From CAG-452 sp045531335 (lineage in GTDB: Bacteria > Bacillota > Clostridia > TANB77 > CAG-508), in the NCBI GenBank assembly GCA_045531335.1, contig JAZSDU010000021.1:1-59787 (forward strand): a DNA stretch of 59,787 bases. The letters run 5' to 3'. This document shows positions 46,285 through 55,267 of the stretch, piece by piece; the stretch's first letter is position 1, and each line of letters begins with the position of its first letter. The notes under the pieces are model-generated. The model worked only from the letters and a program-made list of their open reading frames with translations, did no database searches and had not been told where the DNA came from. The translations under genes were made by a program, and so were the position numbers.

Positions 46285-46313
46285 TTGCAAACAAAACAAA
46301 TGTTTGATACAAT
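46285..46313 (+). promoter_or_regulatory. dinD promoter with overlapping SOS (LexA) box
   Basis: TTGCAA (46285-46290), 17 bases, TACAAT (46308-46313). Inside the spacer AAACAAATGTTT (46294-46305), with G next, matches the Gram-positive LexA pattern GAACNNNNGTTY except for the first base. LexA binding here would block RNA polymerase until DNA damage. Confidence 0.7.
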
Positions 46314-46352
46314 ATTAAGAATTTAATTTATTATATTATAAGGAGGAACACA

Positions 46353-47216
46353 ATGAGTGAAAATGAATTAATATTAAGAACAGAAAAAACATTTGAAGAA
46401 ATAAAGCATATTGATCAGAATGGAATTGAATTTTGGTATGCAAGAGAATTGATGATTTCATTGGGGTATTCTAGTTGGGATAAATTTAAAAGTGTAATTC
46501 AAAAAGCTATGGTATCTTGCGAAAATAGCCAAATGAGTGCAGAAACATGTTTTTCCCGATTAGGAAAAACATATCAAATGCCTAATGGAGGAGAAAAATA
46601 TATAGATGATTATGATTATAAACTTAATCGTTATGCATGTTATTTAATTGCGCAAAATGGGTCACCGAGTAAAAAACAGATTGCTTTAGCTCAAACTTAT
46701 TTTGCAGTTAAAACTAGACAACAAGAAGTAACAGAAGAACAATACAAACAATTATCAGAAGATGATAGAAGAATGTATAACAGAAATTTAGCTAAAGCTA
46801 AAAATTCTGATTTGTTTGATGTTGCACAAAAATCAGGTGTTGAAAATTTTGGGAAATTTAATAATGCTGGCTATTTAGGTTTATATAATGAAACTGCCTC
46901 TCAAATAAAGAATAGGAAAGGGTTGAAAAAAGGACAAGAGATATTAGATTATATGGGAAGCGAAGAGCTAGGTGCTAATATATTTAGAATAACCCAAACA
47001 GAAGCTAAATTAAAAAAATCTGATATTAGAAATGAGGAATTAGCTTGCCAAACTCACAATTATGTTGGAAAAGCCGTAAGAAGAGCAATTAAAGAAGTTG
47101 GCGGTACTATGCCAGAAGATTTACCGACTCCAAAAAAGAGTATAAAGGAATTAGAAAAAGAAAGAAAAAGTAAATTAAAATTATCAAATAAGGATATGAA
47201 AAAACTAAAAGAATAA
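46353..47216 (+). CDS. dinD: DNA-damage-inducible protein D (BRO-N family)
   Basis: A 287-residue protein of the DinD family. The N-terminal BRO-N-like domain (about 20-120) has GIEFWYARELMISLGYSSW and YACYLIAQNGSPSKKQIALAQTYFA (in pieces: YACYLIAQNG, ALAQTYFAVKTRQQE). The C-terminal DinD part has GYLGLYNETASQIK and HNYVGKAVRRAIKEVGG. In E. coli DinD inhibits RecA-driven strand exchange. GGAGG before the ATG; a LexA-like box sits in the promoter. It lies in the accessory stretch left of tRNA-Arg(TCT). Confidence 0.9.
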   Translation: MSENELILRTEKTFEEIKHIDQNGIEFWYARELMISLGYSSWDKFKSVIQKAMVSCENSQMSAETCFSRLGKTYQMPNGGEKYIDDYDYKLNRYACYLIAQNGSPSKKQIALAQTYFAVKTRQQEVTEEQYKQLSEDDRRMYNRNLAKAKNSDLFDVAQKSGVENFGKFNNAGYLGLYNETASQIKNRKGLKKGQEILDYMGSEELGANIFRITQTEAKLKKSDIRNEELACQTHNYVGKAVRRAIKEVGGTMPEDLPTPKKSIKELEKERKSKLKLSNKDMKKLKE

Positions 47217-47380
47217 TAAAACTTGAAATTTACATAATTTTATATTATAATAAATAAAGCGTTAAATTTAAAATACGCGCTCTTATTTTTTCACTAGAAA
47301 GAGATTTATATTTAGGTCAGATAAATATAATCTCAAATGTCAGCTATTTTGTAAAAAAATTTTTAAAGAGGTGAAATATT

Positions 47381-48094
47381 GTGAAATACTTTATGGACTT
47401 TGGAGGTCTATCAGCTGAAACAATAACAAGCATTGCTAAGGAGTCAACAGACAGTGGCCTTTTGGATGAAATGGTAAAAGAAGAGTTGCGGAAATATGGA
47501 ACTGCAATAGGAGAAGAAGCTATTAACAAGATTGTTAAGGTTTTATGTGCAATATCTGAAAATATTTCTACGAAAAAAGAAACTTTAGATGAACTTTCAA
47601 GTTTTCCACATTCAAAAGTAAGATGTTCTGTTGCAAGTAATATCATAATTTTGAAAAAAACCATCAAGAAATTATCTAAAGATTCTGCTAGAGAGGTAAG
47701 AATGACAGTTGCTGTTACTAAATATGAAGAAAGTCATCAAGATATATTGCAACAAATCATGAAAGAAAATTATCATGATACTGATATGATTTTACGTATG
47801 GTGCAGTGGTCAGATCCGGGGCAAGAAATTTTGGAACAACTTATACATTATCAAAGAAATACTAAAGATGATTGTGCATGTTTGGCAAGAAAATATGTTG
47901 CCCAAAAACTTACTAATCCAGAAAAATTAGATGAAATGTATGATGATTTCGATTGGGTTGTTAAGAGTCAAGTTATAAATAATCCTAATACTTACAAAAA
48001 AACTATTATTAAGATGAAAGAAAATTTAAAAGAAGAAGATGATGGATATCGCCATGTAAAAAGTGAAATTCAGGATAAACTCCAAGAAAGTTAA
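47381..48094 (+). CDS. HEAT/ARM-like unknown protein with foreign codon use
   Basis: A 237-residue helical protein. Repeated units such as LDELSSFPHSKVRCSVASN and IKKLSKDSAREVRMTVAVT suggest short HEAT or leucine-rich-variant repeats. I do not recognise a specific family. Start GTG follows GAGGTG. It uses CGT, CGC and the only in-frame CGG (47489-47491, EELRKYG) read as a normal codon in this window: a +1 shift there would stop after six codons. This and its place near tRNA-Arg suggest transfer from elsewhere. The 164 bases upstream hold no gene. Confidence 0.7.
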   Translation: MKYFMDFGGLSAETITSIAKESTDSGLLDEMVKEELRKYGTAIGEEAINKIVKVLCAISENISTKKETLDELSSFPHSKVRCSVASNIIILKKTIKKLSKDSAREVRMTVAVTKYEESHQDILQQIMKENYHDTDMILRMVQWSDPGQEILEQLIHYQRNTKDDCACLARKYVAQKLTNPEKLDEMYDDFDWVVKSQVINNPNTYKKTIIKMKENLKEEDDGYRHVKSEIQDKLQES

Positions 48095-48102
48095 TTCACA
48101 AT

Positions 48103-48128
48103 AAGGAGGGAACGATGTTTCCTCCTTT
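48103..48128 (+). terminator. terminator of the HEAT-like gene
   Basis: AAGGAGG pairs with CCTCCTT around a 12-base loop that can extend by GAAA/TTTC. Confidence 0.75.
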
Positions 48129-48158
48129 GCTATATAAATAAATTAATATATAATAAAT

Positions 48159-48185
48159 CCCTTTACATTTAATGTAAAGGGTTTT

Positions 48186-48186
<1 letters not shown>
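48159..48186. terminator. bidirectional terminator next to tRNA-Arg(TCT)
   Basis: CCCTTTACATT pairs with AATGTAAAGGG, followed by TTTTT; on the minus strand it lies just after the tRNA 3' end. Confidence 0.85.
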
Positions 48187-48262
<76 letters not shown>

Positions 48263-48301
48263 ATGTTCATTAGAACGAATAATATAATAACACATTTTTT
48301 T

Positions 48302-48910
48302 TTAATAGTCAAGGAAAAAATTTAATATTCCTAAAAAACCAAAAATCAAGAACAAAATTCCAGAAAGTTTTTGCATAATATTTTCAGGTATTTTATGTGA
48401 TAATGCTTTCCCAAATATTATAGCAATTAGGTCACTTATAATCATTCCAGCAATTGCTCCACATATAAGAGAAACCTTATGCAGAGAATATTCAATACCT
48501 AAACCAATAGATGCAAGAAATGTTTTGTCTCCTAATTCACCTATAGCTATTGTAAGTGCAATAAAAAATATATAACTTAAATTACTTTTTAAATTCTTTT
48601 TAGTATGTTCTTTAGAATCTTCCTCATTTTTATTAGATTTTATTAATGTAATTATTCCAAAAATAATAAAAGATAAATATGTAATTATTTTTAAACCATA
48701 TTGAAATGTTAGATTTTCGATATTTCCTAAAAAACTTCCAAAAACAATGGCGGTTCCATGACTAAGCAAAGAGCCTAGGCCTACCCCTAACAAAATTGTG
48801 CTTGCTTTTAATTTTGACGAGAAAGATAAAACTAGTAGCTGAGTTTTATCACCAAGTTCAGATACAAATATTAAAAGAAATGCAATTATAAAAGGATAAA
48901 TAAAATTCAT
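48302..48910 (-). CDS. GDT1/UPF0016 (MntX-like) cation exporter
   Basis: A 202-residue membrane protein of two homologous halves with six to seven membrane segments. Each half carries the family signature E-x-G-D-K-T: SELGDKTQLLVL (about 19) and GELGDKTFLA (about 135). Bacterial members export Mn2+; eukaryotic ones move Ca2+ or Mn2+. The frame is open upstream to 48979, but AGGTGATAAT just before ATG 48910 and the membrane start MNFIYPF favour the shorter form. No Mn riboswitch is visible in the 85-base region upstream. Confidence 0.88.
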   Translation of the reverse strand: MNFIYPFIIAFLLIFVSELGDKTQLLVLSFSSKLKASTILLGVGLGSLLSHGTAIVFGSFLGNIENLTFQYGLKIITYLSFIIFGIITLIKSNKNEEDSKEHTKKNLKSNLSYIFFIALTIAIGELGDKTFLASIGLGIEYSLHKVSLICGAIAGMIISDLIAIIFGKALSHKIPENIMQKLSGILFLIFGFLGILNFFLDY

Positions 48911-48995
48911 ATTATCACCTAAAAAAATATATTCTAAAATCCTATTAATATTCCTTAATAAAGGGCATAAATATATCATATAGAAAGGAATTTAT

Positions 48996-50027
48996 ATGGT
49001 AGGAATTAATATAAAAAATATTTACAAAATTACTTTTGTTATTATAGGTACAATAATAGGAGCTGGTTTTGCATCAGGACAGGAAATATATACATTTTTT
49101 AACAAGTATGGATTTGAAGGATTAATTGGAATTTGTATATCAATTTCTTTAATGTCATATATAATTTATAAAACATTTAAAATTATTATAGAAAATAATA
49201 TTAATAGTTATGAGGATTTTATAACAATAATTATGCCAGAAAGATTTAGAAAAAATAAAATTATAAATCATACTATAAATAATATTATAAATATATTTCT
49301 TTTAATATGTTTTAATATAATGGTAGCGGGATTTGCAACATATTTTGTTCAAGAACTAAACATCTCAAAATGGATTGGAGCAATAGTAATTATAATTTTA
49401 ACTTTTATTACTTTATCAAATAGTATTAATGGAGTAATAAAAATAAACACTTATTTAATACCGATTATAATTTTGCTAATTGTTTTTTTAGGAATAAATA
49501 AAATTAAAAACACACAAATCGTTTCAATAGAAAATAAAAGTTCATTATACTGGATTGTAAGTAGCATTTTATATGCAAGTTATAATAGCATAACACTTAT
49601 TCCAATATTAATAAGTCTAAAGAGACAATTAAGTACAAAAAAAGAAACAGTTTTAATTAGTTTTTTAGTAGGCACTATTATGCTTACTTTGTCAGTAATT
49701 ATATTTTTACTTATGAATACTTATATAAAAGAAATAGAGCAAATTGAGATACCAATTGTGTATATAGCAAGTACACTAGGGAAAAGTTTTAAATATATTT
49801 ATGGTATAGTTATATTAATAGCAATATTTACAACAGCAATTGGTTCAGGATATGGATTCTTAAGCAATGTTACTAAAAAAAGAAAAACCTACATGCTATG
49901 TGCTGGAGCAATGTGTATTGGTGCTATATTTATGGGTCAAATAAGTTTTTCAAATTTAATAAATATTTTATACCCTGTTTTTGGGTATCTAGGAATTGCT
50001 CAAATAATTTTTTTAATAAAGAGATAA
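48996..50027 (+). CDS. YkvI-family membrane protein
   Basis: A 343-residue integral membrane protein with about ten segments. The start IGTIIGAGFASGQEIYTFFNKYG is typical of the YkvI family (in pieces: IGTIIGAGFASG, EIYTFFNKYG), distant relatives of amino-acid permeases with a LeuT-type fold. No transport substrate is known. GAAAGGAA precedes the ATG. The gene at 50102 follows and may share its transcript. Confidence 0.85.
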   Translation: MVGINIKNIYKITFVIIGTIIGAGFASGQEIYTFFNKYGFEGLIGICISISLMSYIIYKTFKIIIENNINSYEDFITIIMPERFRKNKIINHTINNIINIFLLICFNIMVAGFATYFVQELNISKWIGAIVIIILTFITLSNSINGVIKINTYLIPIIILLIVFLGINKIKNTQIVSIENKSSLYWIVSSILYASYNSITLIPILISLKRQLSTKKETVLISFLVGTIMLTLSVIIFLLMNTYIKEIEQIEIPIVYIASTLGKSFKYIYGIVILIAIFTTAIGSGYGFLSNVTKKRKTYMLCAGAMCIGAIFMGQISFSNLINILYPVFGYLGIAQIIFLIKR

Positions 50028-50101
50028 AACACCTTGAAAAAGAAGTATGGTTTTGATATAAATAAAATAGAAAAATAAAACATATAGAAAAGGTGTAATT
50101 T

Positions 50102-51308
50102 ATGAAATATTATATGTTTAATGGAATGTCTCGGAAAAGGTAACAAAATCAAACCTAAAAAAGAATTGAACAAGAAAAAAATATGGAAATTAGCAATTAT
50201 TATAATTTTTACAATTTTATTTATAGCATTTGCTGTTCTGTATACCAAGAATTATGAATTTAGGAATTTCTTTGACAAATATATTTTTAGAAAAGAAGTT
50301 TACTCAGATAATCTTTCTTATATACAAGTAGATTCTTCAAAAAACATAAATGCATTTGCATATAGTAAATACATTGTAATTTTAGATCAAAACCAATTAA
50401 AAATATATAACAAATACGGAAACGAAGAACATATTTTAGATGTAGAAATATCAAACCCAATATTTGAGGCAAATGATGAGTACCTATGCATAGCAGAAAA
50501 AGGTGGGCAAAAGATATATTTAATATCAAATAAAAATATAGTATGGCAGAAAGAAATTGAAGGAAATATTTCTAATATAAACATCAATAAAAATGGATAT
50601 GTTTCAGCAATAATATCTGGAACAAGTTATAAATCTGTAGTACAAATATTTGATTCAAAAGGAAATTATCTATTTAAAAAATATTTAGCTGCAACAAACG
50701 TTATAGATACAGATATATCAAATGATAATAAATATTTAGCAATAGCAGAGGCGAATTTTTCTGGAATTGTAGTTCAATCTAATATAAAAGTTATATCAAT
50801 TCAAGAAGCGCAAAACAATTCTGCAGAATCGATAAAGTACACATATATTGCAAATCCAGATGATTTAATAATAAATATAAAATATAATAACAAAAATGAA
50901 CTTATATGTATGTATGATACACATATAGACTTGTTAAAAGAAAATCAATCTACAGAATTAATAGACTTTGAAGATGAGAATTTATTATTTGCTGACATAA
51001 ACTTATCAAATAAATTCATGAAGATTATTCAAAAGAATGAAGGTATATTAAATTCAGAAATAGAATTACAAATAATAAATAGCAATAACCAAAATGTAAA
51101 TACATGTAAAGTAGAAAATACACCTAAAAAAGTGTATATACAAGATGATATGATTGCAATAAATTTGGGAACAAGTGTATTGTTTGTTAATGATAGTGGA
51201 TGGCTAGTGAAGAAATATCAATCAAATGAGGAAGTTCAAAAAATTGTTTTATGTAATGATATAGCAGGTATAATTTGCAAAGACAAAATAAAAATTATAT
51301 CTTTGTAA
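50102..51308 (+). CDS. DUF5711-like membrane-anchored propeller protein, +1 shift at CGG
   Basis: About 401 residues. One membrane segment (about 28-50, WKLAIIIIFTILFIAFAVL) anchors a long extracytoplasmic region with repeated short beta patterns such as YIVILDQNQLKIYNK and YLISNKNIVW, like the DUF5711 propeller proteins that sit next to cvpA in Clostridia. AAAAGGTG precedes ATG 50102. That frame reads MKYYMFNGMS and then in-frame CGG at 50132. Skipping its C gives GKGNKIKPKK and the rest. ATG 50121 is already in the downstream frame but lacks a ribosome binding site, so the shift is likely but less secure than in the other genes. Confidence 0.75.
50132..50134 (+). other. in-frame CGG at +1 recoding site 6 (DUF5711-like gene)
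   Basis: Zero frame from 50102 reads ATG TCT CGG AAA AGG TAA. Dropping C50132 gives TCT GGA AAA GGT AAC. The seven bases TCTCGGA are as in site 2. An internal start at 50121 is the alternative. Confidence 0.6.
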
Positions 51309-51325
51309 TAAAGGGGGAGGAATAT

Positions 51326-51947
51326 ATGTCAATTGTAATTGATTTAATATTAATAGGAATAATTGCACTATTTACATTTTTAGGATATAGACAAGGCCTA
51401 GTTAAAGCAGCAATAAAGATTCTATCATTTTTTATCGCAATAGTAGTGGCATTAGCTATATATAAACCAGTAAGTGGAATAATTGTTAATAATACAAAAA
51501 TAGATGATAATATAAAAAATGCAATTGTAGAGAAAATAGGAACTCAAAATTCTGATGGAAACCAAGAGGTGAAAATAGAAGATAACTTGACTAGTAAAAT
51601 AGTGGGAGAAGTTAACAGTACAATTGATGGAGTAGCAACTGCATTTTCAATTAAATTAATAGAGACTGCTACATTATTGTTAATATTTATATTAATAAGA
51701 ATAGCTTTAAGGTTTGTAACAATTCTCACAGATTTAATAACAAAACTACCATTAATAAAACAAATTAATAAATTGCGGAGGAACAGCATATGGCTTAATA
51801 AAAGGAGTTCTTATTGTATATGTAATATTAGCAATTGTTTATTTGATATCACCTATGATGAAACAAGACCAATTAAGAACTATTGATAATTCAATTGTTA
51901 CAAAAACATTATATAATAATAATATAATATTAAATATTGTTGCTTAG
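51326..51947 (+). CDS. CvpA-family membrane protein, +1 shift at CGG
   Basis: A CvpA/colicin V production family protein, about 206 residues, with four membrane segments. Start ATG 51326 follows GGGGGAGG. The first frame has LGYRQGLVKAAIKILSFFIA and runs to INKL, then in-frame CGG at 51776. Skipping its C gives GGTAYGLIKGVLIVYVILA, the conserved end motif of CvpA with the fourth membrane segment, and a stop at 51947. Unshifted reading leaves a truncated product with an unrelated tail (RRNSIW). Family members help cell-envelope homeostasis; exact role unknown. Confidence 0.83.
51776..51778 (+). other. in-frame CGG at +1 recoding site 7 (cvpA)
   Basis: Zero frame reads AAA TTG CGG AGG. Dropping C51776 gives TTG GGA GGA ACA GCA, encoding the conserved LGG of CvpA. 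Confidence 0.83.
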
Positions 51948-51958
51948 AACAAAATTAA

Positions 51959-51997
51959 AAAAATAGATATAAATGTTGCCATTTATATCTATTTTTG
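51959..51997 (+). terminator. terminator of the cvpA unit
   Basis: AAATAGATATAAATG pairs with CATTTATATCTATTT around TTGC, then TT. Confidence 0.88.
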
Positions 51998-52040
51998 TTA
52001 TACTAATAAATGCGTTATTAAAATAGGAGTGATTATAAAA

Positions 52041-53033
52041 ATGGGAAAACATGAAGAAATTAAAGTAAAAAAAGATACAAAAAAAGCAAATAGAAAGAAA
52101 AAACGTATAGGATTAAAAATACTTATTTTTATATTAATAGTTTTAGCAATATTAGGAGGAATGTTTGCAAAAAGAGTACATGATTTAGATGGAAATTGGA
52201 TTGCTGCATTATTTGGACACAATAAAAACACTTTAGAAAATTTGGACAAGTTATACGTACTAGCAGTGGGCAAAAGTCAGGGAATGACTGATACAATAAT
52301 AATATGTTCATATGATCCTAAGACACAAGAAGCTTCAATGCTTTCAATACCAAGAGATACATTCATAGGTGATAGCGAATATAGAGCTTCAGTATATGAT
52401 AAAATAAATTCAGTATATAGTAATGATGGAATTGAAGAAACATTGAATGAAGTAAATGAATTAACTGGACTAGATATAAAAAATTACGTGCTAATTGATA
52501 CTAAAGCATTGGTAGAGCTAGTAGATGCTATAGGTGGAGTTGAGTTTAATGTACCTATGGATATGAAATATGATGATTATTCACAAGAATTGCATGTTAA
52601 TTTAAAAGAAGGTTGGCAAACATTAAATGGAGATCAAGTAGAACAACTTGTTAGATTTAGACATAATGCCGATGGTTCTACATATTCATATGAATATGGA
52701 ATGGAAGACTTCGGTAGAATGAGAACACAAAGAGAAGTAATTATGGCTATTGCAAAACAAACGATTCAACTTAAAAATGTAAAAGAAATAGGAAATATAT
52801 TAGATATAACAGAAAGATATGTTGAAACAAATATGAATTTTGCTAGCTTAAAAGATTATATTCCATATGCAATAAATATGAATACAGACAATATAAAAGC
52901 AGAACAATTACCAGGACAAGCAGAATATATAAATGGAATATCATTTTTCTTAGCTGATGAGGAAGAGACTGAAATAATGATTGATGAATTGTTTAAAGGA
53001 ATAACTGTTCAAGATACAACAGAGGAACAATAA
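52041..53033 (+). CDS. LytR-CpsA-Psr (LCP) family cell-wall ligase
   Basis: A 330-residue protein that transfers lipid-linked wall polymers to peptidoglycan. A basic cytoplasmic start is followed by one membrane segment (about 18-42). The LCP domain (about 70-290) has KSQGMTDTIIICSYDP, SIPRDTFI (the R-D pair) and VEQLVRFRHNADGS with catalytic-type Arg residues. GTG 52029 in frame is possible but AGGAG before ATG 52041 is better placed. Single-gene unit ending at a bidirectional terminator. Confidence 0.92.
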   Translation: MGKHEEIKVKKDTKKANRKKKRIGLKILIFILIVLAILGGMFAKRVHDLDGNWIAALFGHNKNTLENLDKLYVLAVGKSQGMTDTIIICSYDPKTQEASMLSIPRDTFIGDSEYRASVYDKINSVYSNDGIEETLNEVNELTGLDIKNYVLIDTKALVELVDAIGGVEFNVPMDMKYDDYSQELHVNLKEGWQTLNGDQVEQLVRFRHNADGSTYSYEYGMEDFGRMRTQREVIMAIAKQTIQLKNVKEIGNILDITERYVETNMNFASLKDYIPYAINMNTDNIKAEQLPGQAEYINGISFFLADEEETEIMIDELFKGITVQDTTEEQ

Positions 53034-53044
53034 AAATATATAAT

Positions 53045-53077
53045 AAAAATGGGGGCTTTTTACAGCTCCCATTTTAA
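53045..53077. terminator. bidirectional terminator between LCP gene and dacF
   Basis: AAAATGGGGGCT pairs with AGCTCCCATTTT with a T-rich loop. Confidence 0.88.
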
Positions 53078-53086
53078 GTATTTTAA

Positions 53087-54376
53087 TTATCTTATAACTC
53101 TAGTTTTTAATCTTCTATTTTTTGACTTTCTTTGTTTATTCTTTAGATACAACCAACATAATAGTAATAAAAATAATATTTCTATAAACCTTATAAATGC
53201 TCTAGATTTTTTAACATCATTATTAGCTAAAAGATCAGCAGTATAATCTATACCTTCTACAGTATATTTAACAGAACCTATAACATCTCCTTTTTTTATT
53301 GGAGCTTTTAAATCCTCATTTAATGTAACTTCTGGAAGTATAGTGTTATTTTTATCTTCTTGTTTTATTAGTGCTGATATATCTTTACCTACAACAGCAT
53401 CTAATTTCTTTGTATCTCTAGTTGCGTTTTTAATATTAGTTGTATGAACTACTCCGCCAGATTTAATTATTTCTATCCAAGAATAAGTATCATATCCATA
53501 TTCAAATAAGTTTATAGTATCTAAATATCTTTGACTTAGCCCCTCATCTGTTTGCCCAGCTCCTAAAACTACTGTTAAAAATTTTAAACCATCTTTATCT
53601 GCTGAAGCAACTAAACAATTCTTGGCAGGAGTTGTAAATCCAGTTTTAATACCAGTTGCATATTTGTAATAATAATTATCTGCACGTTGATTGTTACTAT
53701 ATTGTAATAATGCATTTGTGTTTTGAAAAGCTCTGTCTTCTTTATCGTATTTATTTGTGGTAGGCAGTGTATATGAAGTAGTAGAAACTAAAGTTCTAAA
53801 AGTTTCGTTTTGCATTGCATACTTAGCTATTAAAGCTAAATCATATGCTGTAGAATAATGAGTTTCATCATGAACACCGTTTGGATTAATAAAATTAGTA
53901 GAAGTACAACCTAATTCTTTAGCTTTTTCATTCATTAATTTAGAAAATTCTTCTACAGACCCAGAAATATGTTCAGCAAGAACAATAGCAGCATCATTTG
54001 ACGAACCTACCATTAATACATATAGTAGTTGTTCGACTGTTAATTCTTCCCCAATTTGTAAATTTGCTGTTACATATCCAGAAGAAAGACTCATAACAGA
54101 TTCATAGCTAACAGTTGCAATATCATTTAATTCGCAATTTTCTAACACTATGATGGCAGTCATAACTTTAGTTAAACTTGCAGGATACATTTTAGTATAT
54201 ATATTTTTCTCGTATAATATTTTACCTGAGTTCAAATCCATTAATATTGCAGCAGGAGAATAAATATTAGGAGAGTTTTCTTCATTTGCTTGAACTATAG
54301 GAATAGAGGCTAAAGTTAAGCTTAATATTATAAATAAACTAATACAAATTTTTTTGAAACTTTTTATCATATACAT
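53087..54376 (-). CDS. dacF: D-alanyl-D-alanine carboxypeptidase (DacF/PBP5 type)
   Basis: Removes the terminal D-Ala of peptidoglycan stems. The 429-residue precursor has a signal peptide (about 8-30). Active-site motifs are SLTK (Ser about 67, Lys about 70), SSN in VGSSNDAAIV (about 122) and KTG in GIKTGFTTPA (about 238). A C-terminal PBP5-like beta domain follows, then a membrane anchor (about 397-415) and a basic tail. GAGGGAG precedes ATG; a second ATG two codons later is also possible. Symbol is by family; the exact paralogue is uncertain. Confidence 0.9.
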   Translation of the reverse strand: MYMIKSFKKICISLFIILSLTLASIPIVQANEENSPNIYSPAAILMDLNSGKILYEKNIYTKMYPASLTKVMTAIIVLENCELNDIATVSYESVMSLSSGYVTANLQIGEELTVEQLLYVLMVGSSNDAAIVLAEHISGSVEEFSKLMNEKAKELGCTSTNFINPNGVHDETHYSTAYDLALIAKYAMQNETFRTLVSTTSYTLPTTNKYDKEDRAFQNTNALLQYSNNQRADNYYYKYATGIKTGFTTPAKNCLVASADKDGLKFLTVVLGAGQTDEGLSQRYLDTINLFEYGYDTYSWIEIIKSGGVVHTTNIKNATRDTKKLDAVVGKDISALIKQEDKNNTILPEVTLNEDLKAPIKKGDVIGSVKYTVEGIDYTADLLANNDVKKSRAFIRFIEILFLLLLCWLYLKNKQRKSKNRRLKTRVIR

Positions 54377-54453
54377 TTCTCCCTCAAAATTTAAAATTCT
54401 ACTAATATAATATATTAAATTGTGAATGAAAACAATATTTTAGGAGGTTTTTT

Positions 54454-55095
54454 ATGGAAAATTTAAGTAAAAATCAAAAAATAATTTTAATTGTAATATT
54501 GATATTTATGATAATATTTATATGCTATTACATATTGAAAAAAACAGATAATTCTGAGTATGTTGAATTAGATGTAGAAGAAAACGTTTATGAGAATAGT
54601 AATAATGAAATTGAAGATAACTATGCACAAGTAGAAGAAAAAATTATTGTACATGTAATAGGTTCAGTAAAAATAAAAGGTATAGTTGAATTAGAAAGAG
54701 GAGCACGAATTTCTGATGTTATAGAAGCGGCAGGTGGGACAACAGAAGATGCAGACCTATCAAAAATTAATTTAGCATACGTAGTAGAAGATGGGCAAAA
54801 GATTTATGTACCTAATAAAAGTGATTCAGAAAGTATAAATAATGTAACAGAAGATGCAGGGTATAATGTAATAGAGCAGAACGACACCAGTTCTAATTTT
54901 GAAAAAGTAAATATAAACACAGCATCCCAAACAGAACTTGAAACACTAAATGGAATAGGTCCATCGACAGCATTAAAAATTATTAATTACAGAGATGAAA
55001 ATGGGGGTTTTGAAAAAATAGAAGATTTAAAAAATGTTCCAGGAATAGGTGAGGCAAAATATGAAAATTTAAAAGACAGTATTTGTGTGGAATGA
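54454..55095 (+). CDS. comEA: ComEA-like DNA-uptake receptor
   Basis: Binds double-stranded DNA at the cell surface and passes it to the ComEC channel. The 213-residue protein has one membrane segment (about 9-27), an SLBB domain (about 64-122, VHVIGSVKIKGIVELERGAR) and a C-terminal pair of helix-hairpin-helix motifs (VNINTASQTELETLNGIGPS and LKNVPGIGEAKYENL). The length is normal. AGGAGG precedes the ATG. No comEC is next to it. With comM and dprA it indicates transformation capacity, at least historically. Confidence 0.93.
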   Translation: MENLSKNQKIILIVILIFMIIFICYYILKKTDNSEYVELDVEENVYENSNNEIEDNYAQVEEKIIVHVIGSVKIKGIVELERGARISDVIEAAGGTTEDADLSKINLAYVVEDGQKIYVPNKSDSESINNVTEDAGYNVIEQNDTSSNFEKVNINTASQTELETLNGIGPSTALKIINYRDENGGFEKIEDLKNVPGIGEAKYENLKDSICVE

Positions 55096-55267
55096 ATTAA
55101 GATAGGAAGGCAAATAAAAACTATACAATAAAATCATGTTATATTTTTGTATACAGTCAAAAACAACACTAGAACTTGACATTGTTCCAAAAATATTATA
55201 AATAGTATAAATAAAGAAAAATAAAGTACCAATATTTGAGATTTTGTATTTTAGAAAGGATTTTGTT

